Positions 40,077 to 48,104 of a stretch of DNA of 64,000 nucleotides are shown here, in pieces. This DNA comes from Bacillota bacterium (GTDB taxonomy: Bacteria; Bacillota; Clostridia; Monoglobales; Firm-18). The stretch spans positions 1 through 64,000 of the forward strand of contig JALOAJ010000006.1 in NCBI GenBank assembly GCA_023228885.1, read 5' to 3'. The translations under genes and the position numbers were made by a program. Numbering within the stretch: the first letter of the stretch is position 1; every line of letters starts with the position of its first letter. The notes under the pieces are model-generated. The model did not search any database and had not been told where the DNA came from. It saw only the letters and a list, made by a program, of their open reading frames with translations.

Positions 40077-41733
40077 TTTCCACACCTCCCTGTAGTATAA
40101 TGAGATGCATTTTATACATTAATTGAGCGCTTTGCGCCCTTGTCAGCACATCGATGGGGGCAAACATATTACCCCCCAAGCCGTTTATTATTTCGTAGTG
40201 CCCAAGGGTGCCGATTGCATCCATAGCATAATCTGCTGCCTCAGGGGCGTCGGCAAAGGTATTTCCATGTATCACGAGATGTATTTCGCCGGCATTCAGC
40301 GCCCTAAAAATAATACAAGCAGCATCCTGCCGCATAATAACACTTCCAGCACCGAACATGCTATCCGATACACCGTTTACTATATTGCTGCGATACGCGG
40401 CGCTTACATACGGGGCAAACCAATCGCTTTCACTCACATCGCTGAAAGGACTCTCGCTCGAATCACAGTTTAAACCCAGGGTCATAACAATCAGCTTTAC
40501 GAACTCCTCCCTGCTGATTTGCTCGTTCGGACGAAATGTTCCGTCCCCATATCCCATTATTATACCTCTGTCTGAAAAGTAGCTAACCGCTTCCTCTGCC
40601 CAAAGGGCTTCGCCTATATCGGCAAATTTGGGTTCCTTTGCGATTACCGCGGGCTGCTCGGGTGAAACCGTATATTCCGTGGAACCTAATCTGCCGCCGC
40701 CGATTGTGTTTGACCTATTATTTCTGCTTTCGTCTTTCGCACCCACAATCAAGCTGTTCAATTTATCAAGCGCCGCCTCGGCAGTGCCATGCGAACCAGA
40801 GATAACGGTGTTCGCAATCTCCATTTTCTTGTTTGCCGCAAGCCCCTCATATGCAGACAAACCAACCTCGTACCCCGCATCGTCAAACAACAAAGCAATT
40901 TTAGTCTTGTCATTGAGCTTTTGCATTACAGAAAGCATAATTCCATCGCCGAATATCTTACGCACATCCGCAATACTTCTAAAATTTTTGCCAAGCATAT
41001 AGCCCCAGACATCCTCCGCCGCTTCGGGCTTTGCATAGGGAGCGCTTAAAATCGGATACTGTGAAGTTTGTTTCAAAGTGAATATGGATTCATTATACTC
41101 CAGTATTTTCTTTACCTTTTCCCGGTCCTTTTCTTCGTTCACCAATCCTATGACCGCCGCTTGGTTTAAAACCTCGTGAATCCTGTCATAGTCGCCATTG
41201 TTATAAGGTTTTTGGGCAAGCAGCATATCATACAATATCGTCTGATCAGAAAGGGAAGTGAACTTCTCATCCTGCTGTCTTAGCGCGGTACTGTACTTTT
41301 GAACATCAAACAATGCAGACTTGATTTCCGCCGATGTTTCGGCGGAGTTCAATATCGGTAAAATTTCCGCCATATCAACTGACGAACCGTGAAGAAACTT
41401 ATATGTCCATACATCACTGCCATACATCCGGACTTTCAAAATATACTCTCCACTTCCTTTGGTTAACTTTACTGTCCTTGAAAACGATCCATCAGCATCA
41501 CTCTCGAACATTTCAATGAAATCGTACATCTCCTGGTCACTCAATCCTGATTTGATTACTTCTATACATATATAATCTTTTGTCGTACCCGAAACGCCTT
41601 CGACAAAAACAGTATCACTGACCGAAGAAACACAAGGCGCCGAAATCTCAACCGTTGCCGAAGCATTTACCCACACACCGTAAAAAAGCACAAGCGTACA
41701 TATCAAAAAATATGAAGTAACTTTTTTTGTCAA
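40066..41733 (-). CDS. SLH-domain surface protein with N-terminal Ig-like module
   Basis: This 555-residue protein has a signal peptide (ending VNASA), an Ig-like module (about 25-112; the 'DADGSF…GEYILKVRMYG' pattern shared across this locus), a helical middle region (about 115-345) and three SLH repeats (about 370-550; FADIGEALWAEEAVSYFSD, MGYGDGTFRPNEQISREEF, FADAPEAADYAMDAIGTL). It is probably a wall-anchored accessory protein with no visible catalytic site. It starts at TTG 41733, about 8 nt after AGGGGG. Its end overlaps the next SLH gene, and the import lipoprotein gene lies 30 nt upstream. Confidence 0.78.
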   Translation of the reverse strand: MTKKVTSYFLICTLVLFYGVWVNASATVEISAPCVSSVSDTVFVEGVSGTTKDYICIEVIKSGLSDQEMYDFIEMFESDADGSFSRTVKLTKGSGEYILKVRMYGSDVWTYKFLHGSSVDMAEILPILNSAETSAEIKSALFDVQKYSTALRQQDEKFTSLSDQTILYDMLLAQKPYNNGDYDRIHEVLNQAAVIGLVNEEKDREKVKKILEYNESIFTLKQTSQYPILSAPYAKPEAAEDVWGYMLGKNFRSIADVRKIFGDGIMLSVMQKLNDKTKIALLFDDAGYEVGLSAYEGLAANKKMEIANTVISGSHGTAEAALDKLNSLIVGAKDESRNNRSNTIGGGRLGSTEYTVSPEQPAVIAKEPKFADIGEALWAEEAVSYFSDRGIIMGYGDGTFRPNEQISREEFVKLIVMTLGLNCDSSESPFSDVSESDWFAPYVSAAYRSNIVNGVSDSMFGAGSVIMRQDAACIIFRALNAGEIHLVIHGNTFADAPEAADYAMDAIGTLGHYEIINGLGGNMFAPIDVLTRAQSAQLMYKMHLIILQGGVENGS

Positions 41734-41763
41734 TGTAATATACCCCCTATCGCAGTAAAATAA

Positions 41764-43248
41764 TTAACGGGCTTGCAGCCATTGCTCCGCTGCCTCTTTA
41801 AACACCTCATAAATTTTGTCAGAACCGGCTTGCCGCAGTTTTGCAGTAAGCTTAGGCAGCTCCGTTTCAATGTCGCTGCTTCCTGTTTCATATCCTTTTT
41901 GAAATTCTTTCCTTACGCTGGTGCAGGTCGCAATCTCCGTTCTGATTGATTCGATGTTAGCCTCCAAACCGCTTAAAGGCGATAATTTTGCGCTTTCATT
42001 GAATTCCCGCATTTTTTCATTTTTATCTGCGTCCTCGTTTACCAAAAGATAGTTTTTCATTGTATCGCCTACCATCCATTGCATTCCGTCTCTTGCGTAA
42101 GCCGCGCCCCTAATTGGCGCAATCCTGTTATTTGCCGTCATGTTATAATGTTTTCCTTCAACACCAAAGTTGAAAAGAGTGAGAATGTCTGTGTCTTCCC
42201 CGTACAGTAAATCAATGAACTTTACTGCGCGAGCAGGATTTTTTGATGTCCTCGAAACCGCAAGTGTAGCGCCTTGGAAACTGGTTTTTGTTGCCACTGC
42301 CTCGGTTACCTGATGTTGTATAAATTCAATATCGAAACCCGCCGCAAGTTCTTTATCCTTTCCGGGTTTCAATGGCTCAACCCAACAGAAAAATTCACCT
42401 TGCGACTTTAAGTCCTTGACATTTTGAACAATCATAGCGTCCTTCCTGGTGTAACCGTTTTGGAATAAATACCGACTCATTTCCGCCGCCTCTTTAAACT
42501 CAGGCGTTTCGGTAAAATCATAAGGAATCCCTATATCTTTTTTGGTATAAAAACCTATGGGATATGAAGATACTTGAAAGTCAATAAATGTAAATGGACT
42601 ATAACCTTCCGAAATCCATACCGGTGTAACATCGGTTTCGTTCTTTTTAATGATGTCGAGCGCAGGTATGAGTTCATTGAACGAATTAATATTTTCAATA
42701 TCAATATTGTATTTGTCAACCAAATCTTTCCTGTACATAAAACCACGGGCCGTTGCAAAGTCTTTTGCTGCCGGGACATAATACAACCCTTCAGCGACAC
42801 CGGATGATGCCGGAGTGCGAATTAATTCGAAGAATCTTTCTCCCAACGATTCTTTGATATTCGCTCCATGCTCATCTACATACTTAGTGATGTCAAGAAA
42901 AGCATTGCGCCTGATGTTATTATTTACATTGAAAATAAAACCGGCTGTGAAACAAATGTCAAATGCTTCGCCGGATGCAACAATTGTGTTCATTTTACTT
43001 TCGTATGAAGCCCATGGAATCGGCGCCATGTCGATGGTAGCATTGATTTCTTTAGTTGTAATCTTGTTAATTTCCTCATTTATCAACCCTTCATCCTGCG
43101 TAACATTCCCACCTATGTAGTACCAAACAAGGTTGTATGGTTCACCGGTATCTTCTCCGGTTCCCGCTGTCGGCTTTGTTGGTCTGCAGCCGGATATCCC
43201 GATGAGCAACGCCGTCGCCAAGCCAAAACATATAATTTTTTTCAACAT
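41764..43248 (-). CDS. ABC importer oligosaccharide-binding lipoprotein (LipO/DUF3502-like)
   Basis: This 494-residue lipoprotein has the lipobox LIGISGC (Cys at about 21) and a family 1 solute-binding fold (NLVWYYIGGN, ITTKEINATIDMAPIPWASYESKM). The DUF3502-type C-terminal region includes SPLSGLEANIESI. It captures oligosaccharides for the two permeases encoded 43 nt upstream, making a CUT1 importer of the LplB/YtcP kind. No ATPase gene is present; such systems share an MsmX-type ATPase encoded elsewhere (established for the family). The start ATG follows AGGAGG. It is more likely the nutrient importer subunit than the sensory binding protein at 10742. Confidence 0.92.
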   Translation of the reverse strand: MLKKIICFGLATALLIGISGCRPTKPTAGTGEDTGEPYNLVWYYIGGNVTQDEGLINEEINKITTKEINATIDMAPIPWASYESKMNTIVASGEAFDICFTAGFIFNVNNNIRRNAFLDITKYVDEHGANIKESLGERFFELIRTPASSGVAEGLYYVPAAKDFATARGFMYRKDLVDKYNIDIENINSFNELIPALDIIKKNETDVTPVWISEGYSPFTFIDFQVSSYPIGFYTKKDIGIPYDFTETPEFKEAAEMSRYLFQNGYTRKDAMIVQNVKDLKSQGEFFCWVEPLKPGKDKELAAGFDIEFIQHQVTEAVATKTSFQGATLAVSRTSKNPARAVKFIDLLYGEDTDILTLFNFGVEGKHYNMTANNRIAPIRGAAYARDGMQWMVGDTMKNYLLVNEDADKNEKMREFNESAKLSPLSGLEANIESIRTEIATCTSVRKEFQKGYETGSSDIETELPKLTAKLRQAGSDKIYEVFKEAAEQWLQAR

Positions 43249-43291
43249 AGCTTAATTCCTCCTAAAGATTTATAATTTGAATTTTTCCGTG

Positions 43292-44215
43292 TTATCCTTT
43301 TACCGAGCCGACTGTTATTCCTTTTATAAAATACTTTTGGAAAAACGGTGCCGCAAGCAACATTGGTCCCATTGCCGCCAGACAAATAGCCATACGCACT
43401 GATTCCGTCGGCGTTTTTACATTTGCGAGTTCGGATACCGCCATCTCCCTTTGTGACAGTTCAACGAGCATTTGTATGCTGGCCATAATCCGTTGCATAT
43501 AATATTGAAGATTAATAATGTCAGCTCTGTTTATGAGCATCATGGGCAGATACCAGTCGTTCCAATAGCGAAGAGATACGAACAACGCAACGGTGGCAAG
43601 CCCCGGCTTGGAGAGAGGCAAAATGAATTTTAAGTATATGATCCACTCACTTCCGCCATCCATTTTAACCGACTCAATGATTTCCATCGGAACGGATAAC
43701 TTGATAAAAGTTCTCAGTATGATTATGTTCCAAGTGCTTACAAGAGAGGGTACAATCAGCGCCCAAATGGTATCTTGAATATGCAAAATCTGCGTACATA
43801 CCAAATACCAAGCAACCATGCCCCCACTAAAACGCATTGCAAAATAAATAAAAAACGATATTTGAGATTTGTATTTCAAATCGCGCGACAACGCATATGC
43901 TGCCGTCGAAAGAATAAATAGCGACATAACGGTGCCGGTTACCGTTACGAATATGGTGGTTAAATAAGCCCTTATCAATTCATTGCCCGAGCTTCCTATT
44001 AATATCCTGTATGCTTCCAAAGTAAAATTCTTAGGAATTAACGAGAACCCGTATTTTATTAAATCCTCTTCCATGCTAAATGATGCACTTACGACAAACA
44101 AGAACGGTACCAAGCAAAGAACACAGGTTACAATAAACAGGGTATGTATCGCCGTCACGCTCATAAGAGATAATTCATTTATTTTAAGCCTTGATTTTCC
44201 TATTATTTTCATCAC
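43292..44215 (-). CDS. CUT1 ABC sugar permease (YtcP/LplC type)
   Basis: This 307-residue membrane protein has six predicted helices and a cytoplasmic EAA-type loop (IIESVKMDGGSEWIIYLKFILPLSKPG) that contacts the ATPase. It ends KYFIKGITVGSVKG, the usual C terminus of this permease class. It starts GTG-ATG at 44215/44212 after AGGGTG; either codon could be used. It pairs with the LplB-type permease 11 nt upstream. Confidence 0.93.
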   Translation of the reverse strand: MMKIIGKSRLKINELSLMSVTAIHTLFIVTCVLCLVPFLFVVSASFSMEEDLIKYGFSLIPKNFTLEAYRILIGSSGNELIRAYLTTIFVTVTGTVMSLFILSTAAYALSRDLKYKSQISFFIYFAMRFSGGMVAWYLVCTQILHIQDTIWALIVPSLVSTWNIIILRTFIKLSVPMEIIESVKMDGGSEWIIYLKFILPLSKPGLATVALFVSLRYWNDWYLPMMLINRADIINLQYYMQRIMASIQMLVELSQREMAVSELANVKTPTESVRMAICLAAMGPMLLAAPFFQKYFIKGITVGSVKG

Positions 44216-44226
44216 ATATTCACACC

Positions 44227-45216
44227 CTAATATAAAGATAACTCGGAGTCAATCTTTCGCACTATTTGATTTGCTACGACTACAAGTATAAAACCAACGA
44301 TTGACTGATAAAAAGCCGCTGCGGACGCCATTCCCACATCGCCCATTTCCCTTAGTGCACGGTATGTATAAAGACCCATAACTTGCGTTGTCGGATATAA
44401 TGTAGGAACATTCCTTGTAACATAATAGAACAATCCGAAATCCGTAGAAAATAGTGAGCCTATCGCCATAATGAGCTGTATTACAATGGCGGGTTTAATG
44501 CAGGGAAGCGTAATGTGGATTGTCTGTTTAAACTTTCCCGCACCGTCAATTACCGCCGCCTCGTACAATTCCTGATCTATCCCCGCAATAGCGGCAAGAT
44601 AAACAATTGTAGAATAGCCCAGACCCTTCCACAAATTTACGAAAACAAGAATGAACGGCCAAAACTGCGGCGACGAATACCACTCAATTTCTTTAAGCCC
44701 GAAAGTGGTCAATATACCTTTGTTTATAAAGCCGTATTGAGGGCTTAAAAACACATAAACCAAATAGCCCATGATGACCCACGAAAGAAAATGCGGTATG
44801 AACAAAACGCCTTGGTAAAACTTTTTGGTTAGGGAACTCTTGACTTCGTTTAGGAATACTGCAAAGACCACCGCAAAAAAGAAGCTTGTTAATATAAAAG
44901 CAACATTGTAAAGGACGGTATTGCGAGTTATAACCCAGACATCCGGGGTTTTGAAAAGGTACTTGAAATTTTCAAAGCCCGCCCACGGGCTGCCTAATAT
45001 CCCCAAAGAATAATCCATTCGCTTAAAAGCGATTACCATTCCGAATATAGGCAAATAATCAAAAATAATAAAAAACACAAACATCGGAATCAAAAATATA
45101 TAAAGGGGATAATTCTTCTTCATTTCGTAAATGAATCCATCCCTCTTTAAGCCTCCTTGTTTTAACCGATTCGGGAGCATTATGCGCTGACTTATGTTTT
45201 CCGTCTTTTTCAACAT
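44227..45216 (-). CDS. CUT1 ABC sugar permease (LplB type)
   Basis: This 329-residue membrane protein has six helices and the EAA loop LYEAAVIDGAGKFKQTIHITLP. The N-terminal YPLYIFLIPMFVFFIIFDYLPIFG is typical of LplB-like permeases. The start is ATG 45216, 9 nt after GGAAAGG; an in-frame ATG at 45234 lies inside that ribosome binding site. It is the first gene of the long minus-strand locus, directly behind a promoter at 45266-45294. Confidence 0.93.
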   Translation of the reverse strand: MLKKTENISQRIMLPNRLKQGGLKRDGFIYEMKKNYPLYIFLIPMFVFFIIFDYLPIFGMVIAFKRMDYSLGILGSPWAGFENFKYLFKTPDVWVITRNTVLYNVAFILTSFFFAVVFAVFLNEVKSSLTKKFYQGVLFIPHFLSWVIMGYLVYVFLSPQYGFINKGILTTFGLKEIEWYSSPQFWPFILVFVNLWKGLGYSTIVYLAAIAGIDQELYEAAVIDGAGKFKQTIHITLPCIKPAIVIQLIMAIGSLFSTDFGLFYYVTRNVPTLYPTTQVMGLYTYRALREMGDVGMASAAAFYQSIVGFILVVVANQIVRKIDSELSLY

Positions 45217-45265
45217 AAAATTTATCCTTTCCATATGGTGAGCTAAATAATATTGCTATATTCTT

Positions 45266-45294
45266 ATTGTATGGCACGTACGACTTTGAAACAA
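45266..45294 (-). promoter_or_regulatory. Promoter for the minus-strand polysaccharide locus
   Basis: On the minus strand TTGTTT (45289-45294) and TACAAT (45266-45271) are 17 nt apart, about 50 nt upstream of the first permease start. It is divergent from the sulfatase promoter, and the two -35 boxes are about 50 nt apart, so one regulator could control both. The identity of that regulator is not visible. Confidence 0.5.
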
Positions 45295-45345
45295 TGTACA
45301 ATTTATTCTTTTTTCGTACATTTTTATCAAGTTGCGCAAACAAAT

Positions 45346-45374
45346 TGACATTATCGAAGAACACTGTTATTATA
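45346..45374 (+). promoter_or_regulatory. Near-consensus promoter for the sulfatase/GH130 operon
   Basis: TTGACA (45346-45351) and TATTAT (45369-45374) are separated by exactly 17 nt. A leader of about 145 nt follows before the first sulfatase. That leader has a well-formed ribosome binding site (GGAGGG, 45391-45396) in front of a 12-codon open frame. Confidence 0.65.
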
Positions 45375-45526
45375 AAAACATATTATACAGGAGGGAACAA
45401 CGGAATATGAGGAACCGCTGCGGTGCTTCGCGACTGGTGTAAATATATTGTAGATACTGCCCTCCCCGCACAAACTATTTAGGTAAATCCGAACGAATAA
45501 ACTAACGAAAGGATGTAAACATTCAT

Positions 45527-46993
45527 ATGAAATGTCCGAATATTATAATTTTCAATCCGGACCAATTCCGGGCAGATGCACTTGCGCACCTGGGAAACCC
45601 CGCATCTGTTACGCCGAACCTGGATAAAATACAGGAAAAGGATGCAGTATCCTTTCGATATGCGTTTTGCCAAAATCCCGTATGCACACCAAGCAGATGT
45701 AGTTTTATGAGCGGTTGGTATCCTCATGTCCGGGGGCACCGCACCATGCATCATATGATGCGTTCCGATGAGCCGGTTTTACTCAAAACCCTTATGGATG
45801 CAGGGTATTATGTTTGGTGGGGCGGTAAGAACGATCTTGTGCAAAAACATCGGATAAATCAATACTGTTCTTTTAAAAATGAGCCCAAAACACCCTTAAA
45901 GCCGGCAGCGGGAGCAGAATACCGACAACGAAGGGGAGAGCCGGACGGCGACAATTTTTATTCCTTTTATGTTGGGCAAATCAAAACGTGGAAAGATTCC
46001 GTCAATTTTGATAGCGATTGGCACAATGTTACCGAAGCAGTAAAATTCATCAAAAACCCACCAGCAGACCAGCCTTTTTGTATCTATCTATCCCTGACAT
46101 TCCCACATCCCCCCTATGCGGTTGAAGAACCGTGGTACAGTACAATCGACAGAAAAAAGGTATGTGACCGTATATCCACACCCTTGGATTGGAGCAAAAA
46201 ACCCAGTATACTAAAAGGCATTCATGACCGACAGGGGCTTTACGGATGGACAGAAGAACGCTGGACAGAACTCCAATCTACATATTTGGGTATGTGCGCC
46301 AGGGTGGATTACCAGTTTGGTCTGATTATTGATGCACTAAAGGAAACCGGTTCCTATAACGATACAGCAGTCTTTATGTTCAGCGACCACGGTGATTTTA
46401 CAGGAAATTACGGTCTTGTGGAAAAGACGCAAAATACATTTGAAGATTGTTTGACCCGGGTACCCTTTATCATAAAACCCCCCGCCGGCATCCCATTAGA
46501 TGCGGGAATACGGGATAACGCCTTGGTTGAACTAATTGACTTTGCAGCAACGGTAGAGGATTTGGTAGGGATAAAACCCAGCCATACCCATTTTGGAAAA
46601 TCACTGCTTCCACTTATAAAAAACGGCAAAGGCAGCCACCGAGACGCTGTTTTTTGTGAGGGCGGAAGACTTCACGGGGAGACACATTGCATGGAAAGAG
46701 AAAGTAAAGGAAGTACTGACTCAACAGCGCCCTATTGGCCCAGAGTCAGCTTGCAGTCGAGCGAAGGACCTGAACATACCAAAGCTGTTATGGTGAGAAC
46801 AATGGACTACAAATACATATACAGGCTTTATGAAACCGATGAATTGTATGATTTGAAAAATGACCCATCGGAATTGAATAACAGGATAGATGACCCTGCA
46901 ATGGAAAACATAATCAGGCAAATGCGCGATCGCTTATTAATGTTTTATTTGGAAACTTGTGATGTTGTTCCCCATATTGCCGACATCAGGTGA
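45527..46993 (+). CDS. Sulfatase (type I, formylglycine-dependent), cytoplasmic
   Basis: This 488-residue protein is predicted to hydrolyse a sulfate ester on a sugar. It has the maturation signature CTPSR (Cys53, to be converted to formylglycine) in NPVCTPSRCSFMSGWYP, the N-terminal metal site FNPDQFRADA, and the second metal site MFSDHGDFTGNYG. There is no signal peptide, so it should act on imported oligosaccharides. An anaerobic maturase (anSME) or FGE is needed, and none is in this window. The start ATG is 11 nt after GAAAGGATG. A fragment of a third, closely related sulfatase survives at 55762-55851 on the other strand. Confidence 0.93.
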   Translation: MKCPNIIIFNPDQFRADALAHLGNPASVTPNLDKIQEKDAVSFRYAFCQNPVCTPSRCSFMSGWYPHVRGHRTMHHMMRSDEPVLLKTLMDAGYYVWWGGKNDLVQKHRINQYCSFKNEPKTPLKPAAGAEYRQRRGEPDGDNFYSFYVGQIKTWKDSVNFDSDWHNVTEAVKFIKNPPADQPFCIYLSLTFPHPPYAVEEPWYSTIDRKKVCDRISTPLDWSKKPSILKGIHDRQGLYGWTEERWTELQSTYLGMCARVDYQFGLIIDALKETGSYNDTAVFMFSDHGDFTGNYGLVEKTQNTFEDCLTRVPFIIKPPAGIPLDAGIRDNALVELIDFAATVEDLVGIKPSHTHFGKSLLPLIKNGKGSHRDAVFCEGGRLHGETHCMERESKGSTDSTAPYWPRVSLQSSEGPEHTKAVMVRTMDYKYIYRLYETDELYDLKNDPSELNNRIDDPAMENIIRQMRDRLLMFYLETCDVVPHIADIR

Positions 46994-47072
46994 TATAAGG
47001 GTGTAATATAATGGAGAAAATGATAGAAAACTATTGTAAAAAGGAAATATTTTTATAAATAAAAACAGGAGG

Positions 47073-48062
47073 ATGAATGACATCAAAATGAGTGATTTAA
47101 AATCCAGTAAACTGATTAAACGATACTCCGGCAATCCCATATTAACGGCTGATGATGTTCCTTATAATGCAACCCTGGTATTTAACGCGGGTGTTACAAA
47201 ATACGAAAATAAATATGTAATGGTATTCAGGAATGATTATCGTTCTTCAAAGCAGCGCCTGGAATGTACAAGTATTGGGTTGGCGTTCAGTGACGATGGT
47301 ATTCGTTGGTCTGTTCAGCCTAAGCCATGCTTTAAGTTGAAGGATAATGAGATTAGAAGAGCATACGACCCAAGATTAACAGTAATTGACGGGCGGTGTT
47401 ATATGTGTTTTGCCTTAGATACCGTACATGGGATAAGGGGGGGCATTGCAGTAACGGATGATTTCGATAAATTTGAAATATTAAGCATGACCGTGCCGGA
47501 TAACAGGAATATGGTATTGTTTCCTGATAGGGTAAACGGCAAATATATTCGAATGGAACGGCCTTTTCCGGTTTATGGACGCGGAGGCAAAGAACATTTT
47601 GATATATGGATGTCCGATTCTTCTGACTTAAAATACTGGGGAAATTCTCAGCTTGTGTTGGGTGTTGAAAATGTACCTTTTGCAAATGACAAGATAGGAC
47701 CTGCTGCTCCGCCGATAAAGACAGAAAAAGGTTGGCTTGCTACTTTTCATGCGGTTGATATTGATCACACAAGAGGAAAGAACGGATGGGAGCCATGTTG
47801 GCAAAAACGGTATACCGCCGGAATTATGCTCTTGGATTTGAATAACCCGCAAAAAGTTATTGGCATTAGCCATGAACCTTTGTTGGCGCCAGAAGCAGCT
47901 TATGAAACCGAAAATGGATTTAGAAATGATGTGATTTTTCCGGGAGGAATGATTCTTGAAGATAATGGAGAGGTTAAGATTTATTATGGCGCGGCAGATA
48001 CTGTTGAATGTTTAGCTGTTGCCTGTGTAGACGATTTTATATCGTTGTGTACGCCTATATAA
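47073..48062 (+). CDS. GH130-family beta-mannoside phosphorylase or hydrolase
   Basis: This protein of about 329 residues has the five-bladed propeller pattern of GH130. RRAYDPRLT carries the family's catalytic Asp, and GKYIRMERPFP and ATFHAVDID are further conserved segments. GH130 enzymes act on beta-mannosides, by phosphorolysis or hydrolysis depending on phosphate-binding residues that I could not assign with confidence. There is no signal peptide. The start is uncertain: ATG 47073 directly abuts AGGAGG (47067-47072), while the next ATG (47088) is 15 nt away; conserved sequence begins near residue 14. It sits between two sulfatases and matches the GH2 beta-mannosidase in suggesting a mannose-containing substrate. 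Confidence 0.85.
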   Translation: MNDIKMSDLKSSKLIKRYSGNPILTADDVPYNATLVFNAGVTKYENKYVMVFRNDYRSSKQRLECTSIGLAFSDDGIRWSVQPKPCFKLKDNEIRRAYDPRLTVIDGRCYMCFALDTVHGIRGGIAVTDDFDKFEILSMTVPDNRNMVLFPDRVNGKYIRMERPFPVYGRGGKEHFDIWMSDSSDLKYWGNSQLVLGVENVPFANDKIGPAAPPIKTEKGWLATFHAVDIDHTRGKNGWEPCWQKRYTAGIMLLDLNNPQKVIGISHEPLLAPEAAYETENGFRNDVIFPGGMILEDNGEVKIYYGAADTVECLAVACVDDFISLCTPI

Positions 48063-48104
48063 AGGGATATTGAAAAAACATACAAGCAAGGATGTGCAAT
48101 ACGA

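Noticed and set aside
45059..45364. 101-codon minus-strand frame over the permease start and the divergent promoter region
   Set aside because: It overlaps the permease in another frame, crosses both promoters and shows no family pattern.
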